Below are positions 29,110-40,126 of a DNA stretch of 64,000 nucleotides, in pieces; the stretch's first letter is position 1, and each line of letters starts with the position of its first letter. The stretch comes from Alkalimarinus alittae (GTDB lineage Bacteria; Pseudomonadota; Gammaproteobacteria; Pseudomonadales; Oleiphilaceae). Location of the stretch: positions 3,392,501-3,456,500 of the forward strand of contig NZ_CP100390.1 of the NCBI RefSeq assembly GCF_026016465.1. Reading direction: 5' to 3'. A program made the translations under genes and the position numbers. The notes beneath the pieces were generated by a model that was not told the DNA's origin, searched no databases, and was given only the letters and a program-made list of their open reading frames with translations.

Positions 29110-29319
29110 ATGGCAAGCGACCTTTGTCAAATACGATTAGGTAGTGAAGTTAAAAAGCGAAATCAAATAAGAAAACAGCTATTAGAAGAAGTTAATCACC
29201 TTATTCAAAAACTCGAATTAGCTGAAGCGCACCGCTCTAAACCAACTTTCGGTACAATTCGCTCTTATGAGTCGATGATACATGAACGCTGCAGCATGCT
29301 AGCGCGCCTATCTGGCTAA
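29110..29319 (+). CDS. Small helical protein of unknown function
   Basis: A 69-residue protein with a strong ribosome site (AGGAGA) before ATG 29110. It is basic and almost wholly helical, with heptad-like leucines (QLLEEVNHLIQKLELAEAH), and ends CSMLARLSG. No family recognised. It stands alone between the DUF445 gene and the convergent yihY-like gene, preceded by a very AT-rich leader. The good start signal and balanced codon use make it likely to be a real gene. Confidence 0.65.
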   Translation: MASDLCQIRLGSEVKKRNQIRKQLLEEVNHLIQKLELAEAHRSKPTFGTIRSYESMIHERCSMLARLSG

Positions 29320-29337
29320 GCGCGTTAGTTACTGACG

Positions 29338-30648
29338 TTACAGCGGCTGCCTAACCAGCTGCTGTAACGACATATCTTTAAACTGATGCTCCAATACCTG
29401 ATCAATAGACTCATGAAATACCGTCAAAGAAGTATTACGCCTCAACCTCTCCATCAGTTTCTCTTCATCAACTCGCACGGCTTTAATAACATCAAGCACT
29501 GAGATTTTATCTAATGAAGTCGCAGGTACTATAGCGTCGCCACTCTCGCCTGCAACCATCAAAATAGACTGCCTTAACAGCTTATCAGATACGTCGCGAG
29601 TCAACACTGGAGGGACCGGCAAGAGCTCTTCAAGTTGTAGCTGAGTGATAGGCGCTTCTGATCGGTCATAACGCCTCGCTACCTCTTCCATAATCGTTAA
29701 AGCTAAACGTTCTGAAACTTCTGCCGAGACTTTGACATCATAGCTGCGAGTGATACCACTAAAATTCTGATCATAGTACGCAATACTTGACCCCAAAAGC
29801 AGTATCAACCAACAAATATATAGCCATATCAGCAATACGATGCCCACCGCAAAGCCAGAGTAAATTGCCTCATATTGAGCAGAACTCATCACAAATGACG
29901 CGAACAAAACCCCCGTCATCTGCCAGGTCACGCCACTGACAATACCGCCCACTAAGGCGCTTCTAAAGCGCACTTTGGTGTTAGGCATAAATAAATAAAC
30001 AAAGGTGAATGCCGCAATGATAAACAGAAAGGGTGTCAGCTTACTCAGGCTCGCAATCAGAAAACCAAACACCTCTATTTGCATCGCCTCATGAATAATA
30101 GGCGATTTCATAATAGTGGCGGTCACACCAATAGCAGATGCCATTAGCAGAGGGCCCACCATAATGACACTTAAATAATTGCTGAACCTCTGACTGATAG
30201 ACCTAAGCTGTGGCACGCGCCAAATATAATTAAATGAGCGCTCAATTTTCTGGACGAGAGAGATGACGGTATAAATTAATAACACTAACCCCACAGAGCC
30301 CAGTACACCCACTTTTATATTATCGACAAAGCCCAGCACATTATTCGCTATATCAATGCCTTGCTTCCCCATAGGTTCAAAGAAACTGTATAAAAGTGGT
30401 GTCAACTGATTATGAACCCCCATCGCCTTCAATACAGAAAAACTTAGCGCTAAAAGCGGGACTACCGACAGCATCGTCGTATATACCAGCCCCATCGCAT
30501 GCAAGGTTAAGTTACCGCTTAATACATCTCGAATAACAGCAAACAAAACACGCGCCACTCGACGAACCGACTGCCTTGCTTTACCCAGCCCCTTCTGGTT
30601 AGAAAACAACCAAGCCTCTAGTTGCTCAATCTTAACGCTCAAATTCAT
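29338..30648 (-). CDS. yihY: YihY family inner-membrane protein
   Basis: A 436-residue member of the YihY/UPF0761 family, long mislabelled as ribonuclease BN. Residues about 30-300 contain six hydrophobic segments with family signatures GNLTLHAMGLVYTTMLSVVPLLAL, the SFNYIWRVPQ segment and FVYLFMPNTKVRFRSALVGG. The C-terminal 140 residues are a soluble winged-helix-like extension (SAEVSERLALTIMEEVARRYD, QLQLEELLPVPPVL), the longer form seen in many gammaproteobacteria. Function is unknown. It is six bases downstream of the hybrid kinase gene on the same strand, so co-transcription is likely. Confidence 0.88.
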   Translation of the reverse strand: MNLSVKIEQLEAWLFSNQKGLGKARQSVRRVARVLFAVIRDVLSGNLTLHAMGLVYTTMLSVVPLLALSFSVLKAMGVHNQLTPLLYSFFEPMGKQGIDIANNVLGFVDNIKVGVLGSVGLVLLIYTVISLVQKIERSFNYIWRVPQLRSISQRFSNYLSVIMVGPLLMASAIGVTATIMKSPIIHEAMQIEVFGFLIASLSKLTPFLFIIAAFTFVYLFMPNTKVRFRSALVGGIVSGVTWQMTGVLFASFVMSSAQYEAIYSGFAVGIVLLIWLYICWLILLLGSSIAYYDQNFSGITRSYDVKVSAEVSERLALTIMEEVARRYDRSEAPITQLQLEELLPVPPVLTRDVSDKLLRQSILMVAGESGDAIVPATSLDKISVLDVIKAVRVDEEKLMERLRRNTSLTVFHESIDQVLEHQFKDMSLQQLVRQPL

Positions 30649-30654
30649 TAGTGT

Positions 30655-33501
30655 TTACTTAGTCTCTTCATTTTTGAGGTATTCATCGATATAAATAAGT
30701 ACCTTGCTTAAGTGATCAACCACCCAAGGAAACCACTCCAACGCTTCAATTAACTGATTATCTTTTAGTTTTTGCTCTAAGTCAGCTGACAACTCCGTTA
30801 ACCGATCAGCGGATAAGTTTGATGCGCTGCCTTTGAGTGAGTGAGCAAGGCGATGCATGGTTTCGTCATCCTCCGCATCTCGAGCAGCCATAAACTCCGC
30901 TTCAAAGTCACAAAAACACTCTTTAAAACTTTTAAAAATGCGAGGAATTATTGTAGGGTGCGACTTAAAGCGAAACGCGAGCTTGTCCATATCTATAACG
31001 TCTTCAGACGCAACAACGGTAGGTGTTACTTTTTCTTCTTGATTCATCTCGTCCTCTACATCACTGTCCGCATTTTCATCATTTAGCAATAAACGATTAA
31101 CATTTGTATAACTATCGCCCTCTTTACCTTCTCGAACCCAGTGAGAGAGCACCTTAAACAGCGTATCACTATCAATAGGCTTAGTTAAAAAATCATTCAT
31201 GCCGATATTTAAGCAACGCTTTTTCTCTTCGGTGGTCGCATTCGCTGTCAATGCAATCACAGGTAACTGATTGCCATACTTTTCACGAATAGCTTTAGTG
31301 GCATTATAACCGTCCATAACCGGCATATGAATATCCATTAACACTGCATCATAAACCGTCTCTTGATCCTCTAACCTCTTTAGCGCTTGCTCGCCATCGT
31401 CTGCAACTCTCACATTAACACCCGCAGCTTCAAGCATTTCTCGCGCAACCAGTTGATTCACTTGGTTGTCCTCAACCACAAGTATATTAGCCCCGGACAA
31501 CCCCTCCTCTACAGGGTCGGCCGCCACATCGAACTCTTCATCATTCGACGATTTTAGCGCATTAATAAGAGACTTAACTGCTCGGCGTTTTAGAATTGGT
31601 TTAGTCAACACTGCATGAGGTTGCCTTCCTCCTTCTTCTAACACAATTTTTTCTCGCTGACTAACCGACAATATAAGCACTAATTTATATTTATGAGGTT
31701 GGTTGAGTTGAGTTATTTTATCAGCCACTTCTGAAAAACTAATTCGAACGCTGGTGATATCAACATAAATAACAACTGGAACCGTCATTTCCAATTCGGC
31801 AGATGGAGTGGACTGCTGTATAAAAAGAGCTTGCAATAAATTCAGTATGCCTTCACCTGTTGTAATTCTTTGAATACTCAAGTCCAAGCGGCTAAAAATA
31901 GTGTTCAGCTCATCGCATGGCCGGCTATCCCCTACTATCATGATCGCCGGTAAATTACCTTTGAATACGTCTAATGGAGACGTTGATTCTTGTGCCTCAG
32001 GTATCGCAGAGTAACGCACAGTAAACGAAAACTCGCTACCTTTTCCTAGTTCACTTTTGGCACTAATACCCCCGCCCATTAGCTCAACTAACCGTTTACA
32101 GATGGCCAGACCTAAGCCGGTCCCGCCAAAACGTCGCGTGGTGGAACCGTCAGCTTGAGTAAACGATTGAAATAACTTTTGTAGCGCCTCATCAGAAATA
32201 CCCACACCCGTATCAGTTATCGTCCCCCTAATCACAATATCGTCAGCAATACGGCTTTCTAGCTCTAATGCTATTGTGATTTCACCCGCTTCTGTGAATT
32301 TAATGGCATTACTAATCAGGTTAATCAAAACCTGACAAAGCCTCATTGAATCGCCCTTTAGCTTATCTGGAATAGCATCAGACACCTTGACCGTTAACTC
32401 AATACCTTTGTTGCTTGCGACAAACGACTCAACATCTACAACCTTTTCGACGATCTCAGATAGTGAAAACTCTACCGACTCTAACTCTAGTTTTCCGGCT
32501 TCAATTTTTGAAAAATCCAAAATATCATTAATAATCGCAAGCAATATATCCGCTGAGTTTCGGATTCGGTGAAGGTATCCTCCTTGCTTTGCATCTAAGC
32601 GCGTCCGACTTAGCATTTCGGCCAGCCCTTGAATAGCATTCATGGGCGTTCTTATTTCATGGCTCATATTTGCCAAGAACTCACTTTTGGCTCTCGCGGT
32701 CTGTTCAGCCACCTCTCGGGCTTCTTCAGCCTCTTTATTCGCCTTTTCCAAGACAATATTTTTATCTTTTAATGCTTGCTCGGCTTTATCCATACCGGTC
32801 AGATTTTTATTATATTCTGATATTAATGTTCCTAATTCGTCTTTAGATTTCCACTCTACCAACTCTCTGTTTCCGGTATTCTGATATGACAAAATAGAAG
32901 CATGCACCATCCGCAGTGGCTTTAGCACGGTTTCTTTTAACGCGACTGTAAAGCCAATGAGAAATATAACCACATACAAAATAAACAGTATTAGCTCGTT
33001 AAGAAGCGAAGTCGTTAATGAGTCACCCACCTGACTCAAATCTAGCATTACTTCAAGCACGCCAGTTTTGATCATTTCACCATCATAGTCATAAATAACG
33101 TCTGCTTTGACGGTTTCAAGCGTTGATATTTCGGCTTCTGAGCACGTACCCACTTTGTGCGATTGGCGCACTACAACGCTATAGCTTTCGTACTCTTCCA
33201 GTGTTGCACAGACAATATAAGCAGAGTCTTCCAAGGTATTAACCAGTGATATCACGGTTTCTTTGTCAAACTGCCAAACAGGAATAGACAGCTGAGACGC
33301 GAGCAACTGCACTTCATTTTTCACATCATTTAAGTGTCGAGCGCGTAGTTCGTCTGTTTTTAAATAGAGATATACAACATTGGCAAAGACCAAGAGCAAC
33401 ATCAACGGCAACGCCGCTGCCAATAAAAACTTTGTCAATAATGAAGAATACAATGGGCGGTTCATCCAATAATTACCTGTAAATAGCCGTCCCTTTAGCA
33501 T
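30655..33501 (-). CDS. BarA-like hybrid sensor histidine kinase
   Basis: A tripartite hybrid kinase of about 948 residues, numbered from ATG 33501 (the frame is open to TTG 33525, and neither start has a strong ribosome site). Layout: membrane helix at about 25-46, periplasmic sensor, second helix near 155-178, HAMP, coiled coil, HisKA with His281 in [14 protein letters not shown], HATPase with DTGVGIS and [12 protein letters not shown], a degenerate receiver-like segment at about 475-600, a true receiver with Asp723 in [14 protein letters not shown], and an HPt domain with His887 in [13 protein letters not shown]. This is the BarA order, and BarA signals to UvrY/GacA and the Csr system. No response-regulator gene is adjacent, which fits that arrangement. 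Confidence 0.85.
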   Translation of the reverse strand: MLKGRLFTGNYWMNRPLYSSLLTKFLLAAALPLMLLLVFANVVYLYLKTDELRARHLNDVKNEVQLLASQLSIPVWQFDKETVISLVNTLEDSAYIVCATLEEYESYSVVVRQSHKVGTCSEAEISTLETVKADVIYDYDGEMIKTGVLEVMLDLSQVGDSLTTSLLNELILFILYVVIFLIGFTVALKETVLKPLRMVHASILSYQNTGNRELVEWKSKDELGTLISEYNKNLTGMDKAEQALKDKNIVLEKANKEAEEAREVAEQTARAKSEFLANMSHEIRTPMNAIQGLAEMLSRTRLDAKQGGYLHRIRNSADILLAIINDILDFSKIEAGKLELESVEFSLSEIVEKVVDVESFVASNKGIELTVKVSDAIPDKLKGDSMRLCQVLINLISNAIKFTEAGEITIALELESRIADDIVIRGTITDTGVGISDEALQKLFQSFTQADGSTTRRFGGTGLGLAICKRLVELMGGGISAKSELGKGSEFSFTVRYSAIPEAQESTSPLDVFKGNLPAIMIVGDSRPCDELNTIFSRLDLSIQRITTGEGILNLLQALFIQQSTPSAELEMTVPVVIYVDITSVRISFSEVADKITQLNQPHKYKLVLILSVSQREKIVLEEGGRQPHAVLTKPILKRRAVKSLINALKSSNDEEFDVAADPVEEGLSGANILVVEDNQVNQLVAREMLEAAGVNVRVADDGEQALKRLEDQETVYDAVLMDIHMPVMDGYNATKAIREKYGNQLPVIALTANATTEEKKRCLNIGMNDFLTKPIDSDTLFKVLSHWVREGKEGDSYTNVNRLLLNDENADSDVEDEMNQEEKVTPTVVASEDVIDMDKLAFRFKSHPTIIPRIFKSFKECFCDFEAEFMAARDAEDDETMHRLAHSLKGSASNLSADRLTELSADLEQKLKDNQLIEALEWFPWVVDHLSKVLIYIDEYLKNEETK

Positions 33502-33861
33502 AGAAATCAAACGTTGTTTTTGCAAAGAACATCGTTAAAAAACAGCGATTAAACAACATTTTGCCTTATCTGAGCCTTACCTACGTTAAATAAGGATCAA
33601 AGGCTCAGTACAACCTTTCTGATTAGAGCACCTTGCAAACCTACCGACTTTAGAACAAAACATTACCATTTCTGTCCAATACTCATAATATCGACTAATC
33701 TTATAGCAACAAGAAACCTTTTAAATTAGAGCCAATGCCATTGTACTAAGCGGTATTAAATGACCTTAGTGTGATTTATAAAGAGGCTTAACAACTTCAA
33801 TAACATGTAACTGTACTGGGGAAAACACGTGTAAATTCGGCAAACATTTCAGGGGGCTAAC
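33502..33861. other. Divergent promoter region between the hybrid kinase and prkA
   Basis: About 360 bases with no convincing gene. It must contain promoters in both directions. The prkA side ends in the strong ribosome site AGGGGGC. I do not see an operator I can name. Confidence 0.45.
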
Positions 33862-35784
33862 ATGAGTATATTCAACCACTTCCAATCGCGATATGAATCG
33901 ACGAAACACGAAGAGTATACGCTCGAAGAGTACTTACAAATCTGCAAAAATGACCCTTCTGCTTATGCGACCGCAGCTGAACGCTTATTACTGGCTATTG
34001 GCGAGCCCGAGTTTATCGACACGTCAAAAGACCCACGCCTTAGCCGGATCTTTTCTAACAAAATTATTAAACGATATCAGGAGTTTGATGATTTTTTCGG
34101 CATGGAGGAGTGCGTCGAACAAATGGTGTCATTTTTCAAGCATGCCGCCCAAGGGTTAGAAGAAAAGAAACAAATTATCTATTTATTAGGCCCTGTGGGT
34201 GGCGGTAAGTCTTCGCTCGCCGAGAAGCTTAAGCAGTTAATGCAAAAAGTGCCTTTTTACGCAATAAAAGGCTCACCAGTGCATGAGTCACCATTAGCGT
34301 TATTTGACCCTGGAGAAGACGGCCCGATCTTAGAAGATGAGTACGGCATCCCTCGCCGGTACCTTAGCTCTATCATGTCACCCTGGACGGTAAAACGACT
34401 ACATGAGTTCAACGGCGATATTAGCCAATTTCGAGTCGTTAAGCTTTGGCCGTCAATCTTAGATCAAATTGCAATATCCAAAACAGAACCTGGAGATGAA
34501 AACAATCAGGATATTTCTGCCCTCGTGGGTAAGGTTAATATTCGAATGTTAGAAGAGTATCCGCAAGATGACCCTGATGCTTATAGTTTTAGTGGTGGGC
34601 TATGCCGAGCCAATCAAGGATTGATGGAATTTGTGGAAATGTTCAAAGCCCCCATAAAAGTGCTCCACCCTCTTTTAACCGCAACGCAAGAAGGCAATTA
34701 CAACACCACAGAAGGTATGAGCTCTGTGCCGTTTGAAGGCATCATTCTAGCGCACTCCAATGAGTCAGAATGGCAGACATTCCGAAACAACAAAAACAAC
34801 GAAGCTTTTCTAGACCGTATATCAATTGTCAAAGTGCCTTACTGCCTCCGCGTAACGGAAGAGATCAAAATATATGACAAATTGCTCAAAAACAGTTCGT
34901 TATCAAACGCTCATTGCGCGCCCGACACGCTTGCGATGTTAGGTCAATTTTCTGTACTGTCAAGACTGAACGAGCCCGAAAATTCGAGCGTTTTTTCCAA
35001 AATGAAAGTCTATGACGGCGAAAATATTAAAGACACCGACCCCAAAGCCAAATCAATTCAGGAGTATAAAGACTCTGCAGGCGTTAACGAGGGTATGGAA
35101 GGGCTATCTACCCGTTTCGCGTTTAAGATATTATCCAAGGTCTTTAATTTTGATACCACGGAAGTGGCGGCCAACCCAGTTCACCTATTATATGTGCTTG
35201 AAAAGCAGATCGAGCAAGAGCAGTTCCCTACCGAAGTAGCTGAACGTTATCTTCGCTATATCAAAGAGTACCTAGCCCCTCATTATGTTGAGTTCATCGG
35301 CAAAGAAATACAAACCGCTTATCTCGAATCTTACTCTGAATACGGCCAAAACATCTTTGATCGTTATGTCACTTATGCTGATTTTTGGATACAAGATCAA
35401 GAATACAGAGACCCTGAAACAGGTGAGATATTAAACCGCGCAGCAATTAATGAAGAGTTAGAAAAAATAGAAAAACCCGCAGGCATCAGCAACCCTAAAG
35501 ATTTCAGAAATGAGATCGTCAACTTTGTTCTTAGGGCTAGAGCCAACAATTCAGGCAATAACCCATCTTGGTTAAGTTATGAAAAACTGAGAACCGTCAT
35601 CGAGAAAAAGATGTTCTCCAATACAGAGGATTTACTACCGGTTATATCCTTTAATGCCAAAGCCTCCAGTGAAGACCAAACTAAACATAAGGAGTTTGTC
35701 GACAGGATGATCGACCGAGGCTACACAGAAAAACAAGTGCGGTTATTAGCCGAGTGGTACCTCAGGGTTCGCAAATCTCAGTAA
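33862..35784 (+). CDS. yeaG: PrkA family serine protein kinase
   Basis: A 640-residue protein of the PrkA/YeaG family, an AAA-type ATPase fold joined to a kinase-like C-terminal domain. The Walker A GPVGGGKS is at residues 110-117, and ALFDPGEDGPILEDEYGIPRRYL and FVEMFKAPIKVLHPLLTATQEGNY are family signatures. YeaG is induced in stationary phase and nutrient stress in E. coli. Preceded by AGGGGG at the start. It heads the three-gene unit with yeaH and spoVR, 63 bases before yeaH; the three are widely conserved together and are thought to act in one stress pathway. Confidence 0.95.
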   Translation: MSIFNHFQSRYESTKHEEYTLEEYLQICKNDPSAYATAAERLLLAIGEPEFIDTSKDPRLSRIFSNKIIKRYQEFDDFFGMEECVEQMVSFFKHAAQGLEEKKQIIYLLGPVGGGKSSLAEKLKQLMQKVPFYAIKGSPVHESPLALFDPGEDGPILEDEYGIPRRYLSSIMSPWTVKRLHEFNGDISQFRVVKLWPSILDQIAISKTEPGDENNQDISALVGKVNIRMLEEYPQDDPDAYSFSGGLCRANQGLMEFVEMFKAPIKVLHPLLTATQEGNYNTTEGMSSVPFEGIILAHSNESEWQTFRNNKNNEAFLDRISIVKVPYCLRVTEEIKIYDKLLKNSSLSNAHCAPDTLAMLGQFSVLSRLNEPENSSVFSKMKVYDGENIKDTDPKAKSIQEYKDSAGVNEGMEGLSTRFAFKILSKVFNFDTTEVAANPVHLLYVLEKQIEQEQFPTEVAERYLRYIKEYLAPHYVEFIGKEIQTAYLESYSEYGQNIFDRYVTYADFWIQDQEYRDPETGEILNRAAINEELEKIEKPAGISNPKDFRNEIVNFVLRARANNSGNNPSWLSYEKLRTVIEKKMFSNTEDLLPVISFNAKASSEDQTKHKEFVDRMIDRGYTEKQVRLLAEWYLRVRKSQ

Positions 35785-35847
35785 CGCCAGTCATAAGGAT
35801 TAAACGCCGTAGGTAGTTAATGAACGCGGGTATATGGGAGAGAATCT

Positions 35848-37143
35848 ATGGGGATAATCCATGTTATCGACCGTCGTCTGAACGGCAAAAACAAAAGTGC
35901 AGTCAATCGCGAGCGATTTCTAAAACGTTATCGCCACCATATTAAGCGAGCCGTTTCAGACGCCATTGATAAGCGTAGCATTACAGATATCGAGCGAGGT
36001 GAAAGCGTTAGCATTCCCACCAAGGATATTGCTGAGCCTGTTTTTCGCCACGGCCAAGGTGGTAAGCAGGAGGCCATCCACCCCGGGAATAAAGAATTTA
36101 TCGCAGGCGACACATTACCCAAGCCCCCCTCTGGTACGGGTGGCGGTAGCGGAACAGGGGACGCAAGTGACTCCGGCGAAGGGATGGATGAGTTTGTATT
36201 CAACATATCCCAAGAAGAGTTTTTAGACTTTATGTTTGAAGACCTAGAGCTCCCCAACCTCATCAAAAAACAACTTAAAGACACTACGGCCTATAAGTAC
36301 GTCAGAGCAGGCTATTCGAGCAAAGGTGTACCTGCCAAAATTAATATCGTACGCTCACTGAGGGGCGCCTATGCACGCCGAATTGCGCTGACGGGTAAGT
36401 CTCGAGAAGCCATTCGTAAATTAGAGCAACAACTAAAAGAGCTCGAAGCTGCCCCCGATGCAAAAGACCCTGCCTTTAGCCATCAAGATCTAATCAAAAG
36501 TCTTAAAGAAGAAATTCAGCGATTAAAAGATCGCGTTAAGAAGATCCCTTGGATTGATGAATTTGACCTTAAATTCAATCAACACATCAAACAGCCTATA
36601 CCAAGCACCAGTGCCGTCATGTTTTGTTTGATGGACGTCTCCGGCTCAATGAGCCAAATGCACAAAGATATTGCGAAGCGCTTTTTTATCTTGCTTTACA
36701 TGTTCTTAAAGCGCAATTACCAAAAAATTGATGTGGTATTTATTCGTCATCACACCAGCGCTAAAGAAGTCGATGAGGAAGAGTTTTTCTACTCAAGAGA
36801 AACCGGCGGTACGATTGTATCGAGTGCACTAAACCTCATGAGCAAGATTATGGCAGAACGCTACCCAGCCAGTAGTTGGAACATCTACGCAGCCCAAGCG
36901 TCTGACGGTGATAACTGGAACGATGACTCCCCTCTGTGCGGCAAGCTGCTTAATGATAAAATACTGCCAATGGTCCAGTATTATTCTTATATTGAAATAA
37001 CCCCGCACGAGCATCAAATGCTCTGGCATGAATACGAAAAAATCAGCAAACAATTTCAAGATAGCTTTGCCATGCAACAAATTGTCGACACCGGTGATAT
37101 TTATCCGGTTTTTCGTGATTTGTTTCAGAGGAAACAGGTATGA
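35848..37143 (+). CDS. yeaH: YeaH/DUF444 family protein
   Basis: A 431-residue DUF444 protein. It begins [21 protein letters not shown] like its E. coli relative, has a Gly-rich linker ([19 protein letters not shown]) at about 92-112, a coiled coil at about 185-230, and a von Willebrand A-like domain with the metal-site motif MDVSGSMSQ at about 267 and [12 protein letters not shown] further on. Its partner is the PrkA kinase. The stop overlaps the spoVR start by four bases (ATGA), so translation is coupled. Confidence 0.95.
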   Translation: MGIIHVIDRRLNGKNKSAVNRERFLKRYRHHIKRAVSDAIDKRSITDIERGESVSIPTKDIAEPVFRHGQGGKQEAIHPGNKEFIAGDTLPKPPSGTGGGSGTGDASDSGEGMDEFVFNISQEEFLDFMFEDLELPNLIKKQLKDTTAYKYVRAGYSSKGVPAKINIVRSLRGAYARRIALTGKSREAIRKLEQQLKELEAAPDAKDPAFSHQDLIKSLKEEIQRLKDRVKKIPWIDEFDLKFNQHIKQPIPSTSAVMFCLMDVSGSMSQMHKDIAKRFFILLYMFLKRNYQKIDVVFIRHHTSAKEVDEEEFFYSRETGGTIVSSALNLMSKIMAERYPASSWNIYAAQASDGDNWNDDSPLCGKLLNDKILPMVQYYSYIEITPHEHQMLWHEYEKISKQFQDSFAMQQIVDTGDIYPVFRDLFQRKQV

Positions 37144-38717
37144 GTCAGCCAATAAACTCAACACCCGCCTCACCCTCAAATCGAACACCTATCTCAACAG
37201 GGTCTGAGTGGACATTTGAGCTAATAGAGCAATATGACGAAGAAATCGCCAAAATCGCCAAGGAGTTCAAGCTCGATACCTATCCCAACCAGATTGAAGT
37301 CATCAGTGCAGAGCAAATGATGGATGCTTACTCATCGGTGGGTATGCCTGTAGGTTATCATCACTGGTCTTTCGGTAAACAGTTTTTAAATACCTCTAAG
37401 CGCTATAGCCGTGGCCAAATGGGGTTAGCTTATGAAATTGTGATCAATTCTAACCCTTGCATTGCTTACTTGATGGAAGAAAATACCATTACTATGCAAG
37501 CCCTGGTGATTGCCCACGCGGCCTATGGGCACAATTCATTTTTTAAAGGAAATTACCTCTTCAAAACCTGGACGGATGCCAGTGCCATCATCGATTACCT
37601 TTTGTTTGCACGTAATTATATTTCCAAGTGCGAACAACGTCATGGGCTTGAAACCGTTGAAAAGTTCTTAGACTCTTGTCATGCCATTATGAATCATGGG
37701 GTCGACCGCTATAAGCGCCCGCCCCCTATTTCTGCAGAAGAAGAAAAAAATCGTCAACAAGAGCGCGAAGAATACCTGCAACAGCAAGTCAACGAACTCT
37801 GGCTGACCTTTCCGACAAAACCGGGCAAAGAGAAGTCTGGCAAGCGGCGTCGATTCCCCAAAGAGCCCCAAGAAAACTTACTCTACTTTATTGAGAAAAA
37901 TGCGCCGTTACTAGAACCCTGGCAACGAGAGATTGTTAGAATTGTTCGTAAAATTGCGCAGTATTTTTATCCCCAACGGCAAACACAAGTCATGAACGAA
38001 GGCTGGGCTACTTTCTGGCACTACACCATTCTCAATCGCCTTTATGATAAAGGCTTGGTAACCGACGGGTTTATGATCGAGTTTTTACAATCCCATACCG
38101 CAGTCACCTACCAACCCCCTTTTGATAGCCCGTGGTATAGCGGCATCAACCCTTACACATTAGGGTTTGCCATGTATCAAGATATTCGTCGCATTTGTGA
38201 AGAACCCACTAATGAAGATAAGCAGTGGTTCCCAGATATTGCTGGCAGCGACTGGTTAACGACCCTTCATTTCGCAATGCAAAATTTCAAAGATGAAAGT
38301 TTCATTTTGCAATTCCTATCCCCCAAGGTCATTCGTGATCTTAAACTGTTTTCCATATTAGATGATGATATGGAAAACGAATATCACGTACAGGCAATAC
38401 ACGACGAAAACGGCTACAAAATCGTTCGAGAGCAGTTAGCAAAACAGTACAATTTGAGTTACAAAGAACCCAACATACAAGTATGGAATGTTGATATTAG
38501 AGGCGACCGATCTCTCACGCTCAGGCATATTCCTGTAGACCGAATCCCCATGGAAGAAGACACCGCCGAGGTGCTCAAGCACATACATCGTTTATGGGGG
38601 TTCGACATTCATCTCGAAAGTGTTATTAGTGACCATAAAGGCGAAGATAAGATCGTTGACGATTATCACTGCCCGCCGGTAGACGAACTAAATCCACTAG
38701 GTGATGACGAAAACTAA
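37140..38717 (+). CDS. spoVR: SpoVR family protein
   Basis: A 525-residue SpoVR/YcgB family protein, named after a Bacillus cortex-formation gene but common in non-sporing bacteria. Signatures include [21 protein letters not shown], the [17 protein letters not shown] histidine block, [31 protein letters not shown] and [13 protein letters not shown]. The conserved histidines suggest a metal site, but the biochemical role is unknown. It closes the prkA-yeaH-spoVR operon and converges on the DUF3461 gene with nine bases between stops. Confidence 0.95.
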   Translation: MSQPINSTPASPSNRTPISTGSEWTFELIEQYDEEIAKIAKEFKLDTYPNQIEVISAEQMMDAYSSVGMPVGYHHWSFGKQFLNTSKRYSRGQMGLAYEIVINSNPCIAYLMEENTITMQALVIAHAAYGHNSFFKGNYLFKTWTDASAIIDYLLFARNYISKCEQRHGLETVEKFLDSCHAIMNHGVDRYKRPPPISAEEEKNRQQEREEYLQQQVNELWLTFPTKPGKEKSGKRRRFPKEPQENLLYFIEKNAPLLEPWQREIVRIVRKIAQYFYPQRQTQVMNEGWATFWHYTILNRLYDKGLVTDGFMIEFLQSHTAVTYQPPFDSPWYSGINPYTLGFAMYQDIRRICEEPTNEDKQWFPDIAGSDWLTTLHFAMQNFKDESFILQFLSPKVIRDLKLFSILDDDMENEYHVQAIHDENGYKIVREQLAKQYNLSYKEPNIQVWNVDIRGDRSLTLRHIPVDRIPMEEDTAEVLKHIHRLWGFDIHLESVISDHKGEDKIVDDYHCPPVDELNPLGDDEN

Positions 38718-38726
38718 CTCCTGATT

Positions 38727-39104
38727 TTATAGCCTATCCAGCTGCTCTTCTATTTCTTGAATTTTCTGCTGAACAACCTTTTCAAGATGCCTTAAGTCAT
38801 TAAGGATTTTATTTTTCGCATCCTGTTCCTGATGATCTTGATCAACAATATCGTCAAGCTCCGCCATTACCTTGGTTAGCATCGGCGACACTTCGCTGAC
38901 TTCTTTATAGATATTGGGTTCAGAGTAAGAACGAACACTGCGCATTGAGCGAGAAAATTTGAATTTTTCACTTTTATGGAATAACTGCCCTTTTTTCTTA
39001 TAGTAGATTTTTAAGACATCACTATTACCTTCTGTTCGAACCGAATAGCGCTCAACATAATCGAATTCTTTTACGCCAAGAGACTTTAATATTGTGTATT
39101 CCAT
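38727..39104 (-). CDS. DUF3461 family protein, YaeH-like
   Basis: A 125-residue cytosolic protein of the YaeH/UPF0325 (DUF3461) family. The alignment with E. coli YaeH is clear by eye: LKSLGVKEFDYVERYSVR, SDVLKIYYKKKGQLFHKSEKF, YKEVSEVSP and DLRHLEKVVQQKIQEIEEQL. The C-terminal half is a predicted coiled coil. Function unknown. It is a single gene convergent with spoVR. Confidence 0.85.
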   Translation of the reverse strand: MEYTILKSLGVKEFDYVERYSVRTEGNSDVLKIYYKKKGQLFHKSEKFKFSRSMRSVRSYSEPNIYKEVSEVSPMLTKVMAELDDIVDQDHQEQDAKNKILNDLRHLEKVVQQKIQEIEEQLDRL

Positions 39105-39289
39105 AAACCCCTTACATCCTCATCACTGCGTTATCGTCATCCGGGCTCTCGCTCATTTTAGCTCTATTGTTGTATTGCAAAAGCTGCTTTACCAAACCCG
39201 CGACTACTCTAAAGATGGACCTTAAGGTATGATGTTGCAAGTTTTCACAAATAGATTCTTAATTTAAATACAGCAAGGAAGATAACAAT

Positions 39290-39739
39290 ATGCGTTGGTT
39301 CTTTATCGCTCTGTTTACCCTCATTTTTTCATACAGTCACACTGTATTAGCAAGCGACTCTGAAACACTATCAAACGACACAGAAGACAAGCTCACCAAA
39401 GCCGGTGATCACTTTATGTCGCTGTTGCTTAAAGGCAAAACCGAGCTCGCCTACAAAGACCTTCTCTTAGCGGTCGGAGGTGACTCAGAGCGGTTACAAA
39501 ACCAAGCCACAGAAGTTGCCGCATTTATGCTAAAAGTAAGAGAGCAGCTCGGCAGCCCAATCGCTTATGACTTAATTACTACAGACAATATCAAAACGCA
39601 CTTTTATAAACAGAAATACCTGCTCAAATTTGATAATGCCGCAATTGTTTGGGAAATAAACTATTACCAACCACGAAATAGTTGGACGTTAGTCGATGTG
39701 GCTTATAACACCGATATCGATGCACTATTTGACGACTAG
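39290..39739 (+). CDS. Exported DUF4019-like small protein
   Basis: A 149-residue protein with a signal peptide (WFFIALFTLIFSYSHTVLAS). The mature region has one helix-rich part (DHFMSLLLKGKTELAYKDLLL) and strands (KQKYLLKFDNAAIVWEINYY, SWTLVDVAYNTDID), the look of an NTF2/DUF4019-type small domain. Preceded by AAGGAAG. No functional evidence. It precedes the suf operon but is separated by almost 390 bases that hold a hairpin and the suf promoter, so it is probably a separate transcript. Confidence 0.6.
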   Translation: MRWFFIALFTLIFSYSHTVLASDSETLSNDTEDKLTKAGDHFMSLLLKGKTELAYKDLLLAVGGDSERLQNQATEVAAFMLKVREQLGSPIAYDLITTDNIKTHFYKQKYLLKFDNAAIVWEINYYQPRNSWTLVDVAYNTDIDALFDD

Positions 39740-39820
39740 ACATCTACTCTACTACTCGCACGATTATCAATGCGCGTTTTTACGATAATTCTTTGAATTC
39801 TTGACCTAGACCAAGTAATG

Positions 39821-39853
39821 CTCGTCAGGCAGCTGTTATTGATGCCTGATGAG
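39821..39853. terminator. Hairpin in the gap before sufB
   Basis: CTCGTCAGGCA pairs with TGCCTGATGAG over an 11-base loop with one wobble position. There is no T tract. It lies 81 bases after the preceding stop and may be that gene's transcript end. Apart from this hairpin and the suf promoter, I see nothing else in 39740-40126. Confidence 0.4.
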
Positions 39854-39966
39854 CGACAAGAGAACGTTAAATTAAGTCTAAATTAGTCCCCTCAGCTACC
39901 AACTAACGGTTCTACTTTAGCTCAAAAAAGATTAAAATTTATACTCTTTTGGTCGCCGCAAAAATA

Positions 39967-39991
39967 ATACCTGACTATTTTAGTCAGTTAT
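39967..39991 (+). promoter_or_regulatory. IscR type 1 binding site upstream of suf
   Basis: The 25-base segment ATACCTGACTATTTT followed by AGTCAGTTAT matches the published E. coli type 1 IscR consensus ATASYYGACTRWWW-YAGTCRRSTAT at 24 of 25 positions; only the S near the end is a T. The site covers the candidate -35 box of the suf promoter, so [2Fe-2S]-IscR would be expected to repress it when clusters are plentiful. No iscR gene is in the window. Confidence 0.85.
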
Positions 39992-39999
39992 TGTAAAAT
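39971..39999 (+). promoter_or_regulatory. Candidate sigma70 promoter of the suf operon
   Basis: CTGACT (39971-39976) and TAAAAT (39994-39999) are separated by exactly 17 bases, a good -35/-10 pair. The IscR site overlaps the -35. It predicts a leader of about 120 bases before sufB. Confidence 0.65.
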
Positions 40000-40126
40000 A
40001 TCCCCATTATAGATACGATCAATGCGATACCACCTAGTTAGCATCGCTGGCAATTGAACCCTGCCGCAAGGTGTCGTTAATTAACGCATACCATGCATTA
40101 TTTGAGAGAATGCGGAGAATAATATC

